Assembly (NCBI GenBank): GCA_947176385.1 | Contig: CAMWQN010000006.1 | Coordinates: forward strand, 1-42,952 | Reading direction: 5' to 3' | Length of the DNA: 42,952 nt | Origin: an uncultured Rickettsiales bacterium | Lineage (GTDB): Bacteria > Pseudomonadota > Alphaproteobacteria > Rs-D84 | Part shown: in pieces, positions 1 to 10,623 of the stretch | Numbering within the stretch: the first letter of the stretch is position 1 | Layout of the letters: the number at the start of each line of letters is the position of its first letter | Notes under the pieces: model-generated | What the model was told of the DNA's origin: nothing | What the model saw: the letters and a program-made list of their open reading frames with translations, nothing else | Databases searched by the model: none | Position numbers and translations under genes: made by a program

Positions 1-364
1 ATACTAAGCGGGCTTTCAAGTTAAGGCAAACGAAAAAAGAAACCTTAACCCCTGAAATTTAGCGGTTCATAGATAGGTCGAAATAATCTGATGAATACGC
101 AACATTGTGAATAAAAGCAGCTCATCAAAAGATTTTTGATGCAAAATTCAAAAATCTGTTCAAGAAGAGATATGCAGACAGTTGAATTTGGAATTATCCA
201 AACTTTGACTAAGTCAATGTGCATATCCTAGACAGGTAGTAGGTTTATATTATTTGTGAACCTCGTTAAAAAACTTGTCTTGCGAATATATATAATGTAA
301 AGACGAACTGATTATAATGTCAGGTTTGTTTTATGCACAGGACTTAAACCACAGGTTTTTATAG
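1..364 (+). other. rRNA operon leader region
   Basis: No gene is visible here. The stretch is AT-rich and precedes the 16S gene. It holds a perfect 8-bp hairpin at 123-141 (CATCAAAA / TTTTGATG) and the left arm of the 16S processing stem at 161-184. I could not place the rRNA promoter with confidence. It probably lies before 161, since the processing arm must be transcribed. Confidence 0.6.
161..184 (+). other. 16S precursor processing stem, left arm
   Basis: These 24 nt pair with 1907-1930 downstream of 16S: 23 of 24 positions pair, two of them G-U, with one G-A mismatch at 174/1917. The arrangement encloses the whole 16S gene and is the classical bacterial pre-16S stem cut by RNase III. 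The pairing was read directly from the sequence. Confidence 0.85.
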
Positions 365-1865
<1,501 letters not shown>

Positions 1866-1906
1866 ATAGAGAATACCGCTAACACGATAGCGGTCAAATC
1901 CGAATG

Positions 1907-1930
1907 CGACTGTCTGAATATCTCTTTTTG
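1907..1930 (+). other. 16S precursor processing stem, right arm
   Basis: This is the partner of the arm at 161-184 (see that entry). Before it, at about 1878-1895, lies a smaller GCTA/TAGC-type hairpin. It sits 40 nt after the 16S 3' end and 66 nt before tRNA-Ile. Confidence 0.8.
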
Positions 1931-1996
1931 TTTGGCGAATAATTCTGGTATCAGCGGAACTATTTGAATCTAAATATTTTCCTACCAGATTATATC

Positions 1997-2073
1997 GGGT
2001 CAGTAGTTCAGTTGGTTAGAATGTCGCTCTGATACAGCGAAGGTCGAAGATTCGAGTTCTTCCTGACCCACCA
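1997..2073 (+). tRNA. tRNA-Ile (GAU)
   Basis: The acceptor stem is GGGTCAG paired with CTGACCC, the discriminator base is A at 2070, and CCA is encoded at 2071-2073. The anticodon loop CTGATAC gives anticodon GAT (Ile). The T arm contains TTCGAGT. It lies in the 16S-23S spacer, as expected. The tRNA-Ala(UGC) that normally follows in alphaproteobacterial spacers is absent. Confidence 0.95.
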
Positions 2074-2089
2074 CTTGTCTTGATGAGGT

Positions 2090-2123
2090 TGGAATCAGAA
2101 ATGATTATTCATTTGTGATTCCA
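2090..2123 (+). other. spacer hairpin after tRNA-Ile
   Basis: TGGAATCA-G-AAATGA, loop TTAT, TCATTT-G-TGATTCCA: a 14-bp stem with a single G/G mismatch. It has no T-tract, so it is not an intrinsic terminator. It lies where tRNA-Ala would usually be. A role in spacer processing is inference. Confidence 0.75.
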
Positions 2124-2266
2124 GATGTTTTCGAATATCGTCGGAATCCTGCTTTTTACAGCAATACATTGTTAATCGGTTTTATATGTCGCAAGTTAAA
2201 TTTTATAGAAATATGATTTTTAATTTGTTGAACATCGTAATCTCAAAAATCTTTCTAAATAGAGTA

Positions 2267-2344
2267 ATCACAATTGTGATAATTCAATTAGAACAGCAAG
2301 AATCAACTTAAATGCTTAAAAAACTCATTAAGTGTTCTTTTTAA
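2267..2344 (+). promoter_or_regulatory. spacer palindrome and boxA-like element
   Basis: A perfect 14-nt palindrome ATCACAATTGTGAT lies at 2267-2280. TGTTCTTTTTAA at about 2333-2344 resembles the boxA antitermination element (consensus TGCTCTTTAACA) that usually precedes 23S. Both were read by eye; the boxA call is tentative. Confidence 0.4.
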
Positions 2345-2357
2345 TGTTTGAAGACTT

Positions 2358-2370
2358 TCTCTTCAAGCAT

Positions 2371-2382
<12 letters not shown>
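2358..2382 (+). other. 23S processing stem, left arm
   Basis: TCTCTTCAAGCAT (2358-2370) pairs perfectly with 5148-5160, and AAGATAAAAAGT (2371-2382) pairs perfectly with 5114-5125, giving a 25-bp helix enclosing 23S. The left arm is continuous, whereas the right arm is split by an inserted hairpin at 5126-5147. Confidence 0.9.
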
Positions 2383-5125
<2,743 letters not shown>

Positions 5126-5126
5126 A

Positions 5127-5147
5127 TCGTTTGATTTAATCAAACGA
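5127..5147 (+). other. hairpin inserted in 23S processing stem
   Basis: TCGTTTGATT-T-AATCAAACGA is a perfect 10-bp inverted repeat. It sits exactly between the two segments of the right arm of the 23S processing stem (5114-5125 and 5148-5160), so it would form a side hairpin at a junction in the long helix. Confidence 0.8.
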
Positions 5148-5208
5148 ATGCTTGAAGAGAACGTTGACAATTGATTCTGAAATTGTTATTATGATGTTCG
5201 CTGGATTT

Positions 5209-5326
5209 ATTCTGGTGATTATTGAGCGGGAGTCACCCTCTGTTCCATCCCGAACCAGACAGGGAAACCCCGTATCGCCGATGGTACTTTGGCTTCAGCC
5301 ACGGAAGAGTAGGTCGTCGCCAGAAT
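5209..5326 (+). rRNA. 5S ribosomal RNA
   Basis: The typical core is present: CCCATCCCGAAC-like text (TTCCATCCCGAACC), the conserved GCCGATGGTA and the GGAAGAGTAGG segment. The terminal helix extends beyond the mature ends: CTGGATTTATTCTGG (5201-5215) pairs perfectly with CCAGAATAAATCCAG (5320-5334), forming the precursor stem. Ends are estimated. Confidence 0.93.
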
Positions 5327-5363
5327 AAATCCAGTTGCTATGTATAAAGCCGAGATAGATTTA

Positions 5364-5387
5364 CGCCCGCTTGTCGGGCGTTTTTTT
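5364..5387 (+). terminator. rRNA operon terminator
   Basis: CGCCCG, a short CTTGT loop, CGGGCG, then seven T. It lies 38 nt after 5S. No tRNA follows 5S before the terminator, unlike operons that carry tRNA-fMet there. Confidence 0.9.
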
Positions 5388-5432
5388 GTTTTTAATCCGA
5401 GGCTTAGTACTATTCTTTATTCCCGATATTTG

Positions 5433-5461
5433 TTGCGCGGCGTGATTGCTGATGATATATT
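5433..5461 (+). promoter_or_regulatory. candidate promoter for the 7-codon ORF
   Basis: TTGCGC at 5433-5438, a 17-nt spacer and TATATT at 5456-5461. The start site would fall near 5468, just before the strong AAGGAGG of the mini-ORF. Confidence 0.45.
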
Positions 5462-5485
5462 TATTATATAAATAAGGAGGATAAG

Positions 5486-5509
5486 ATGGTTGAAGAAGTC
5501 GATGAATAG
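5486..5509 (+). CDS. 7-codon mini-ORF with strong RBS (possible leader peptide)
   Basis: A near-perfect Shine-Dalgarno AAGGAGG (5474-5480) is followed after 5 nt by ATG and a seven-residue frame, MVEEVDE, then TAG. A terminator-like structure starts 8 nt later. The peptide is acidic and carries no run of one regulatory amino acid, so classical amino-acid attenuation is not indicated. It could be a leader peptide, a tiny protein or a chance match. I do not recognise it. Confidence 0.35.
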   Translation: MVEEVDE

Positions 5510-5516
5510 TAACCCC

Positions 5517-5584
5517 ACCGCCCCACGCCATCCACAAATTTTAACGATTTTGCTGGACCTAGTTCGGGGCGGTTTTATTTTTGA
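5517..5584 (+). terminator. long-loop terminator after mini-ORF
   Basis: ACCGCCCC (5517-5524) pairs with GGGGCGGT (5566-5573), followed by TTTATTTTTG. The loop of about 41 nt is unusually long for a simple terminator, so it may hold further structure or be part of a small RNA with the mini-ORF. Confidence 0.5.
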
Positions 5585-5636
5585 TGAAATTAATCAGGCG
5601 AAATATTACACTTAAATAGAGTAAAGGATATCTGAT

Positions 5637-5822
5637 ATGCATAAAAAGATTCTAACAGCCAGTAAAATAGCAAATATAGTGCTGGGTGGTAATATAAAGC
5701 CCATTATACCAGATGTGCCAGATATACATTTAATAATTGCTGAAAAGGAAATGGCTGACAAAATCAGGGAAACCATCGCCAAAATTACACACAAGGACAA
5801 TTTCTTTGCTAAGCATCGCTAA
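5637..5822 (+). CDS. small hypothetical protein
   Basis: This 61-residue product is not recognised. An AAAGGA motif lies about 10 nt before the ATG, which supports translation. The middle is hydrophobic and proline-containing (KPIIPDVPDIHLII), and the C-terminal half is helical and charged. It has no signal peptide and no clear membrane span. The opposite-strand ORF over the same bases has no RBS and is probably a shadow. It follows the mini-ORF/terminator unit in the accessory stretch after the rRNA operon. Confidence 0.5.
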   Translation: MHKKILTASKIANIVLGGNIKPIIPDVPDIHLIIAEKEMADKIRETIAKITHKDNFFAKHR

Positions 5823-5858
5823 GATTGACAACAGAATTTATTGGTTTAATATATTTTT

Positions 5859-6071
5859 ATGCTTAAAAAATTGTCAGAGTATAATAATGAATTTGGCACC
5901 GTCGCACTGTTTAAAAGTGAGACGGCGTTTGTAATTGAATATTCCACAAAAACATCAGGGATATTTAATATGGTCCTGGAACGCAAGCCGACATATGATG
6001 ATGCAATGCAACGGTTTGATGTATATCAGGTTAGTTTAAAGAATCAAGAACGCAAACAGTGGTCGCGATAA
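5859..6071 (+). CDS. small hypothetical protein
   Basis: This 70-residue product is not recognised. It lies in the same frame as the preceding ORF, 36 nt downstream, but in-frame stops separate the two. There is no Shine-Dalgarno sequence; TAATAT a few bases before the ATG could serve as a -10 box for a leaderless message. The protein is soluble-looking with a basic C-terminal tail (KNQERKQWSR). It could be a remnant of a longer gene. Support is only ORF integrity and an ordinary composition. Confidence 0.4.
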   Translation: MLKKLSEYNNEFGTVALFKSETAFVIEYSTKTSGIFNMVLERKPTYDDAMQRFDVYQVSLKNQERKQWSR

Positions 6072-6100
6072 AGATAGTGTATATCTTGAATTGTTTTGTG

Positions 6101-6129
6101 TTGACAGTACTGTATTTTTGTGTTAACAA
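6101..6129 (+). promoter_or_regulatory. candidate promoter
   Basis: A perfect -35 TTGACA at 6101-6106, a 17-nt spacer and a weaker -10 TAACAA at 6124-6129. It lies 28 nt before the next start codon and follows a gene-free gap. Confidence 0.5.
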
Positions 6130-6156
6130 GAAATATGCCAAATTAAGGAGGCATAC

Positions 6157-6582
6157 ATGACACAAAATAAAATTGAAACATCCCGTGATTTAGATAAAGA
6201 ATGCATTGACCAATTATGTGGTTTAATTAAAACTGCGCCATTTGCATATGTTTATGGATATCAGGGTATTTATGACATGGCTTTGATAGGTGAATTTTGG
6301 ATTAGTATTAGCGCCAAACAAGTTTATATGTTACGCAAAGATGGTAAACACAAAATTTTGCTGTATCAAATTCCAGAAAAATATATACCAACATTAATTG
6401 CCGCATTGGATGCACGTGCGGAAAGGATAAAGAAACGTACCCCAGCAGAAAAGGCGGCGTTGCAAGGTGTATGTGACGATCACCATAAAAGATTAAAATC
6501 AGAACGGGAATTTTTCAGTAATATTTTGCCCAAGAATCCTGCGCTGACCACACTTAAATTATTAAACGCCAGACAGAAATAA
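6157..6582 (+). CDS. hypothetical protein, 141 aa
   Basis: I do not recognise this protein. Its start is well supported by AAGGAGG with a 6-nt gap to ATG. It has no signal peptide or membrane helix. Residues 35-80 look like a small alpha/beta fold (FAYVYGYQGIYDMALIG, then a strand-rich stretch with VYMLRKDGKHKILLYQI). Residues 80-141 are helical and rich in Lys, Arg and Glu. It probably starts an operon with the transglutaminase-like gene 26 nt downstream, behind the promoter at 6101. Confidence 0.7.
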   Translation: MTQNKIETSRDLDKECIDQLCGLIKTAPFAYVYGYQGIYDMALIGEFWISISAKQVYMLRKDGKHKILLYQIPEKYIPTLIAALDARAERIKKRTPAEKAALQGVCDDHHKRLKSEREFFSNILPKNPALTTLKLLNARQK

Positions 6583-6608
6583 TTCAGTGTTTATAAATAG
6601 GAGAGAGA

Positions 6609-7193
6609 ATGACATCATTTGAATCACAAATTCAGACGATAATTGATAAAATGCATGTGATATTTCACGATGCAACTGGTTCGAATGATCGCGTCGAATA
6701 TATGCGTGAAAATAATATTGCCGGTGATATCAATTGGTCATTTTCACTGTCTGCAGATGATATTATAAACAAGAAAATTCCACCACGTGTTGCGGGATGC
6801 ACCGGGCGTGCAAAGTTGTTTTGTCATTTGGCGGCGGCGTGTGATATTCTGTGTTATGTTGTTGCGACTGCGAACTATGAAGATTGGTTGCGTGCCCAGG
6901 CTGGTCATCCCAACATTATAAATGGACATCAAATTATTGCGGTCGAAATGGATGGCAAATTACGTGCATTCAGTCCTGGACGTGAAAAATTGGAATGGAT
7001 TTCTGGTGACGTAGTTCCTGGGCGATTTATAAGCGCGGTGCGAAATAAGCCCCAAAATTTAATAACCGCAGTTGTGCCTGGTGATGAGTTTGCAAAATGT
7101 GACACATATCAAAAACTGCGAAATTTATATACCAGTGGTTCTATGGATTGTTCAGATTTTATAATAACACCGGGTGAAGCATTCGTTGTATAA
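6609..7193 (+). CDS. transglutaminase-like protein, divergent
   Basis: The 194-residue product has a layout like small transglutaminase-fold cysteine peptidases. A Cys heads a helix (GCTGRAKLFCHLAAACDI, C64), in the style of the family's Cys-helix motif. A later His in GHQIIAVEMDGKLRAF (H107) precedes a strand pair. The position where the family usually has the third catalytic residue (Asp in DP) reads SP here, so Ser122 replaces it. There is no signal peptide, so it is probably cytoplasmic. AGGAGAG precedes the ATG. The assignment rests on motif reading by eye and could be wrong. Alternatives are a DUF with the same fold or an inactive relative. Confidence 0.5.
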   Translation: MTSFESQIQTIIDKMHVIFHDATGSNDRVEYMRENNIAGDINWSFSLSADDIINKKIPPRVAGCTGRAKLFCHLAAACDILCYVVATANYEDWLRAQAGHPNIINGHQIIAVEMDGKLRAFSPGREKLEWISGDVVPGRFISAVRNKPQNLITAVVPGDEFAKCDTYQKLRNLYTSGSMDCSDFIITPGEAFVV

Positions 7194-7223
7194 ATTCATA
7201 TTTTTCTTGAAATGCGTTTTTAC

Positions 7224-7232
7224 TGATATAAC
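7224..7232 (+). promoter_or_regulatory. extended -10 promoter
   Basis: TGATATAAC, with TG one base before the -10 hexamer TATAAC (7227-7232). A weak TCTTGA lies 16 nt upstream of the hexamer. It serves the exported Cys-rich gene at 7292, leaving a leader of about 50 nt. Confidence 0.5.
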
Positions 7233-7291
7233 ATAAATATAAATAAAACCTTGGGGGCAGTGCAGAGAGTACAAATACAAGGGTATTAAAT

Positions 7292-7591
7292 ATGAAAAAC
7301 GTATTGTCTTTTGCTGTTATTATGTTCACACTGTGTCCATGTGCATTTGCAGATTACTATCGCGCAACCGGTGGTGGTGTTTATGAATTATATGTCAATG
7401 ATTGTTCACCTGCGGGTATGCGTCATGCATTAGATAATGCTGTGGCTGCACGTCATGCGGTGATTACATCGGTTAAATGCGCAGTGCCAAATGACGAAGT
7501 CGTTGTTGATATTTTTATGGAAGAAATGGAAACGATTCCTGCAGAATGTTTATGCCCATGTGAATTGGTCACATTAGATTGCGGTTGTTAA
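7292..7591 (+). CDS. small exported Cys-rich protein
   Basis: This 99-residue product starts with a signal peptide (hydrophobic stretch ending CAFA-D, cleavage after about residue 20). The mature part of about 79 residues holds seven cysteines, four clustered at the C-terminus (CLCPCEL ... DCGC), which suggests disulphides or metal binding in the periplasm or outside. An AAGGGT motif precedes the start. Its stop codon overlaps the stop of the convergent transporter gene (TTAA). I recognise no family. Several other exported Cys-rich proteins lie in this window. Confidence 0.65.
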   Translation: MKNVLSFAVIMFTLCPCAFADYYRATGGGVYELYVNDCSPAGMRHALDNAVAARHAVITSVKCAVPNDEVVVDIFMEEMETIPAECLCPCELVTLDCGC

Positions 7592-8076
7592 ATCGTTATA
7601 CCCATAAAATATTTTGCAGCGGTACCAATCGCAAATGATGCAATTGATACCCCGATGTATATCCCCAGCATTTCCAAGAATCGCGGAACAAATGGACGTC
7701 GGGTTAAAATTCCAATGCTGCAATTAAATCCGAATATAATCAATACTGCCATTATTGCCATCATACCCAATGCCCAGAACCGGTTCGGTATAACAGCAAA
7801 TGGCAGTATTAAAATTACGCTGGTTGTGACATACATAATGCCGGTATATAATGCTGCCCGAAAGGCATTTGGATTGTTTTCACTGCGTTGCGCTTGAAAA
7901 TTTGCTGCCGCCATTGACAGGCTGGCTGCCACGGCTGCAATGGCACCGGTCATAATAATAACCTTGCGGTCTGTAAATGCGAATGTAAGTCCCGCAATAG
8001 TTCCACTGATTTCAACCAATGCATCATGCATTCCCAGGACCAGTGCGCTGGTATATTTATATTTTTGTAATTGCAT
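7588..8076 (-). CDS. VIT1/CCC1-type (iron/manganese) transporter family protein
   Basis: This 162-residue membrane protein has about four to five hydrophobic segments. The N-terminal sequence GMHDALVEISGTIAGLTFAF matches the first helix motif of the VIT1/CCC1 family (H-x-ALVE-x-SG, normally followed by GLTFA). A small-residue-rich second helix (AAVAASLSMAAANFQAQRSE) is also typical. Family members move ferrous iron or manganese; the substrate here is unknown. At 162 residues it is short for VIT1 proteins and resembles small bacterial relatives. There is no Shine-Dalgarno; TATAAT lies 6 nt upstream of the ATG, suggesting a leaderless message. Confidence 0.75.
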   Translation of the reverse strand: MQLQKYKYTSALVLGMHDALVEISGTIAGLTFAFTDRKVIIMTGAIAAVAASLSMAAANFQAQRSENNPNAFRAALYTGIMYVTTSVILILPFAVIPNRFWALGMMAIMAVLIIFGFNCSIGILTRRPFVPRFLEMLGIYIGVSIASFAIGTAAKYFMGITI

Positions 8077-8082
8077 AACGCG

Positions 8083-8088
8083 ATTATA
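8083..8088 (-). promoter_or_regulatory. -10 box, leaderless VIT1-like gene
   Basis: TATAAT on the minus strand, 6 nt before the ATG at 8076. Initiation would fall at or next to the start codon. Confidence 0.5.
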
Positions 8089-8149
8089 TGTGAATGCTGT
8101 GGCTATATCCGCAAGAAAAATGTCCTGGTAAATTTATAAAAAACAGTTT

Positions 8150-8155
8150 TATATT
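8150..8155 (+). promoter_or_regulatory. -10 box, leaderless glycosylase gene
   Basis: TATATT 9 nt before the ATG at 8165, with no Shine-Dalgarno in between. Confidence 0.4.
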
Positions 8156-8164
8156 ATCTGCATA

Positions 8165-8701
8165 ATGATTATTACATCTGAATTTTATATGGGCAATCCG
8201 ATTGATGTTGCACGTCAATTAGTTGGTGCGTATTTATGTCGTCGTTGTTCTGATGGTAATGTTATTCGTGCCCGCATTGCAGAGTTAGAATTATATCACG
8301 AATCCGAACGTGGTTGTCATGCGTATGGTGGCAAATGCACTGCGCGAAATGATGCAATGTTTTTATCAGGCGGTCACGCATATGTGTATTTGTGCTATGG
8401 CTTGCATAATATGTTAAATATAGTCATTGGTAATAAAGGCACAGGATGTGCGGTTTTGATTCGTAGCCTGGAATATGATGATTGCAATGGACCGGGGAAA
8501 TTGACACGCACGCTGGGTATAGACCGCACATTGAATAAGATGGATTTAACGCGTGATGATGTTATGTGGCTGGAACCACGCGATTGTACACCAGATATTG
8601 CAGTTGGTACGCGTATCGGTATTGATTATGCTGGCGTGGATGCTGCATTACCATGGCGATTTGCGATAAGGAACAGTAAATATATCAGTCGTCCAATATA
8701 A
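8165..8701 (+). CDS. mpg: 3-methyladenine DNA glycosylase (AAG/MPG family)
   Basis: This enzyme removes alkylated or deaminated purines from DNA as the first step of base excision repair. The 178-residue product aligns by eye with the AAG/MPG fold. The catalytic Glu-x-Tyr motif is in IAELELYHE (E42, Y44), followed by the base-stacking His in GCHAYGG (H52). ARNDAMF corresponds to the family's PRNxxMF, and AYVYLCYGLHNMLNIV to the YVYxxYGxxxxxNxV core. The length is slightly short for bacterial members (about 185-200) but no motif is missing. There is no SD; the message is probably leaderless. The next gene has its own promoter. Confidence 0.9.
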   Translation: MIITSEFYMGNPIDVARQLVGAYLCRRCSDGNVIRARIAELELYHESERGCHAYGGKCTARNDAMFLSGGHAYVYLCYGLHNMLNIVIGNKGTGCAVLIRSLEYDDCNGPGKLTRTLGIDRTLNKMDLTRDDVMWLEPRDCTPDIAVGTRIGIDYAGVDAALPWRFAIRNSKYISRPI

Positions 8702-8740
8702 CCAAGTATCTAAGAAAAATATCCTGCAAACAAAAAAGTA

Positions 8741-8749
8741 TGCTATAAT
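8741..8749 (+). promoter_or_regulatory. extended -10 promoter
   Basis: TGCTATAAT, 30 nt before the start at 8780. No good -35 is visible, as expected for an extended -10 promoter. Confidence 0.55.
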
Positions 8750-8779
8750 ATACACATAATAACATAAGGAGTGTATATA

Positions 8780-10015
8780 ATGCCTGGATTTTTTAGTCGA
8801 TTATTTGGCGGTGGTAACAAGCAATCCACACCTGCATTACCAAATAATAATACATTAAAACCGAATATACCAGGTGTTGATCCGTTATTGTTTCGTGCCA
8901 GTCACAATTTTAATAAATATCTGACGAATTTTTTGCAAACAGGCGCATCTGTTGGATTGCCTGTATCGCGTTTAAGTCGTGAAGAATGGAATTCAGTAAA
9001 TGAAAAGCTGGCAAAACAAGGTGTCACATTGGTGTCACGATATGATAATGGTATCGAGTATATGTGGTTTGAATATTTGGGTGGTGCCAGTACACAATTA
9101 ACGCCGTTGGAAAAATTAATGGCGCGCGCCAGCAAGAATTTTAGTCAGTATATGCAAGAATGTCTGAGTGGTACTTCTGATTCAAGTGCATTGTTGCCAA
9201 CAAAGCGTATGGAAAAATCTGATTGGGATGAATTAAATCGTTTGCTTGCAGATCAGGGGATACAGTTGATTCCCGTGATGTATGAAGGCATGTCTTATAT
9301 GAAAGTTGCACGTGCAAATCCCCAGAAACTTGATAACAGTAATGTGTCTGCATTTTCAGAAGGTGTAGTTGCGGTAAAAGAAAGAGCTTTTGAACAAATC
9401 AAACAACAATATCCTAATTTGTCTGACGAGGTTGTTCATTATATTGTTGATAATAATGATAAATTAAGTGCGAATGATATTTATAAGGCTATTCGTCATG
9501 CAATGCGTCCGTATGATACACCACAGTCACAGTTTATACAGGCAACACAATACGGTTCCCAGCATACCAATGATATTATGGTATTTTCGTATCAGAACTG
9601 GACATTTTCACGCAAAGCCAAAAGACGCGTGTCAAGTGCAAGCAAAATTTGTATGTATCATTTAAGTCTGAATGTGCATGTTGTACCTGGCTTGATTGCT
9701 GCGTTGGACGATGTGTTGGCGCGTGATATGGGACAGTATATTGATTATTATAAATTTCCAAAGGCAAATTGGTTCGATGAAGTTCAATATCGTCATGACC
9801 CTGTTACGATATATATGTATGACCGTAATTCAGATATAGAACAACAGATTGTTGCAGCGGTTGCACCATATGTGCGTTCAAACGAAGGCTTGCTGGGACA
9901 AGTATTAGGTCCGGGTGTTGATATAAACACAGAAACATCATCATATGGTGGTGTGTCTGTAGGACAGTCGATTGCGATGAAAATAAAAAACATATTAGAT
10001 TCTGTTAGAGAATAA
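8780..10015 (+). CDS. tandem-repeat protein with HopA1-like C-terminal region
   Basis: I choose ATG 8780 over the listed GTG 8771, because AAGGAG at 8766-8771 then has an 8-nt gap. The 411-residue product has two tandem repeats, about residues 36-98 and 112-177. Both follow the pattern L-x-RAS-x-NF-x-xY ... W-x-x-(V/L)N-x-x-LA-x-QG-(V/I)-x-L. After a linker, residues about 290-400 hold a region like the HopA1 effector family: a KFPK-type segment, then DPVTIYMYDR, then LGPGVDIN and a Gly/Ser-rich YGGVSVGQS. HopA1 is a type III effector family also found in non-T3SS contexts. This match was made by eye and no secretion signal is evident. Role in host interaction is inference. Confidence 0.75.
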   Translation: MPGFFSRLFGGGNKQSTPALPNNNTLKPNIPGVDPLLFRASHNFNKYLTNFLQTGASVGLPVSRLSREEWNSVNEKLAKQGVTLVSRYDNGIEYMWFEYLGGASTQLTPLEKLMARASKNFSQYMQECLSGTSDSSALLPTKRMEKSDWDELNRLLADQGIQLIPVMYEGMSYMKVARANPQKLDNSNVSAFSEGVVAVKERAFEQIKQQYPNLSDEVVHYIVDNNDKLSANDIYKAIRHAMRPYDTPQSQFIQATQYGSQHTNDIMVFSYQNWTFSRKAKRRVSSASKICMYHLSLNVHVVPGLIAALDDVLARDMGQYIDYYKFPKANWFDEVQYRHDPVTIYMYDRNSDIEQQIVAAVAPYVRSNEGLLGQVLGPGVDINTETSSYGGVSVGQSIAMKIKNILDSVRE

Positions 10016-10024
10016 AAAAATAAG

Positions 10025-10050
10025 CACGCAAAACTGCGTGTTTATTTTTT
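10025..10050. terminator. bidirectional terminator
   Basis: CACGCA-AAAC-TGCGTG flanked by an A-rich run upstream and TTTATTTTTT downstream. It serves both the repeat-protein gene and the convergent tsaC. Confidence 0.8.
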
Positions 10051-10620
10051 ATCAATTATAACCGCGCCTTGGCGCACAATATTTGTTTTGTCGCCATCTA
10101 ATACGACAACAGTACTTGGTGCGCCCCCCATTGGTTGATATGCGTTGTCGATAATTATTATATCCGGGAATGTTTTACGTATTTCATCCGGATTTGTCAG
10201 TACAGGTTGCCCTGATATATTTGCCGATGATGTTGCCAGGCAATACCCATCAATTATATTACACAAGTCATGAAATGGTTTGTAATTTGGAATACGTACG
10301 CCACCGAACACGCATGTGTCTGCATCATCTGCGACAGGTACACCGATTGTTAATGCACCCGGCCAGTATTTATGTGCCATTTTAAATGCACGCGCTGGGT
10401 GATGGGTCATATATGGCGCGATATGTTCAATTGTATCTGACATGATAATCAGATGTTTGTTCGTTGGACGATGCTTTATTTTGAACAGTGCCGCTGCCCC
10501 CACTGCATTCGGCAGTGCGCCCAGTCCCCAAACGGTATCGGTTGGAAACGCGATTACGCCACCGGCACGCAGATGTGCATTCAGTTTTTTTATAAAAATT
10601 TCATCGTGTAAATCAGTCAT
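10042..10620 (-). CDS. tsaC: threonylcarbamoyl-AMP synthase (Sua5/YrdC/YciO family)
   Basis: This enzyme makes L-threonylcarbamoyl-AMP from threonine, bicarbonate and ATP, the first step of t6A37 modification of ANN-decoding tRNAs. The 192-residue product is the single-domain TsaC form. It shows GGVIAFPTDTVWGLG near the N-terminus, the KIKHRPTNKHL segment corresponding to the family's KxR/SKxN nucleotide-binding region, WPGALTIGV, and ATSSANISGQP with the conserved SxN. The C-terminal SUA5 domain is absent. It lies 3 nt downstream of the PagL-like gene on the same strand, so the two are probably cotranscribed. Confidence 0.93.
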   Translation of the reverse strand: MTDLHDEIFIKKLNAHLRAGGVIAFPTDTVWGLGALPNAVGAAALFKIKHRPTNKHLIIMSDTIEHIAPYMTHHPARAFKMAHKYWPGALTIGVPVADDADTCVFGGVRIPNYKPFHDLCNIIDGYCLATSSANISGQPVLTNPDEIRKTFPDIIIIDNAYQPMGGAPSTVVVLDGDKTNIVRQGAVIIDKK

Positions 10621-10623
10621 AAT

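Noticed and set aside
5486-5509. tmRNA-like element for the mini-ORF
   Set aside because: No tRNA-like half or CCA end nearby, and the peptide does not end in an ALAA-type degradation tag.
8771-8779. GTG start at 8771 for the repeat protein
   Set aside because: It overlaps the Shine-Dalgarno AAGGAG; ATG 8780 has proper spacing.
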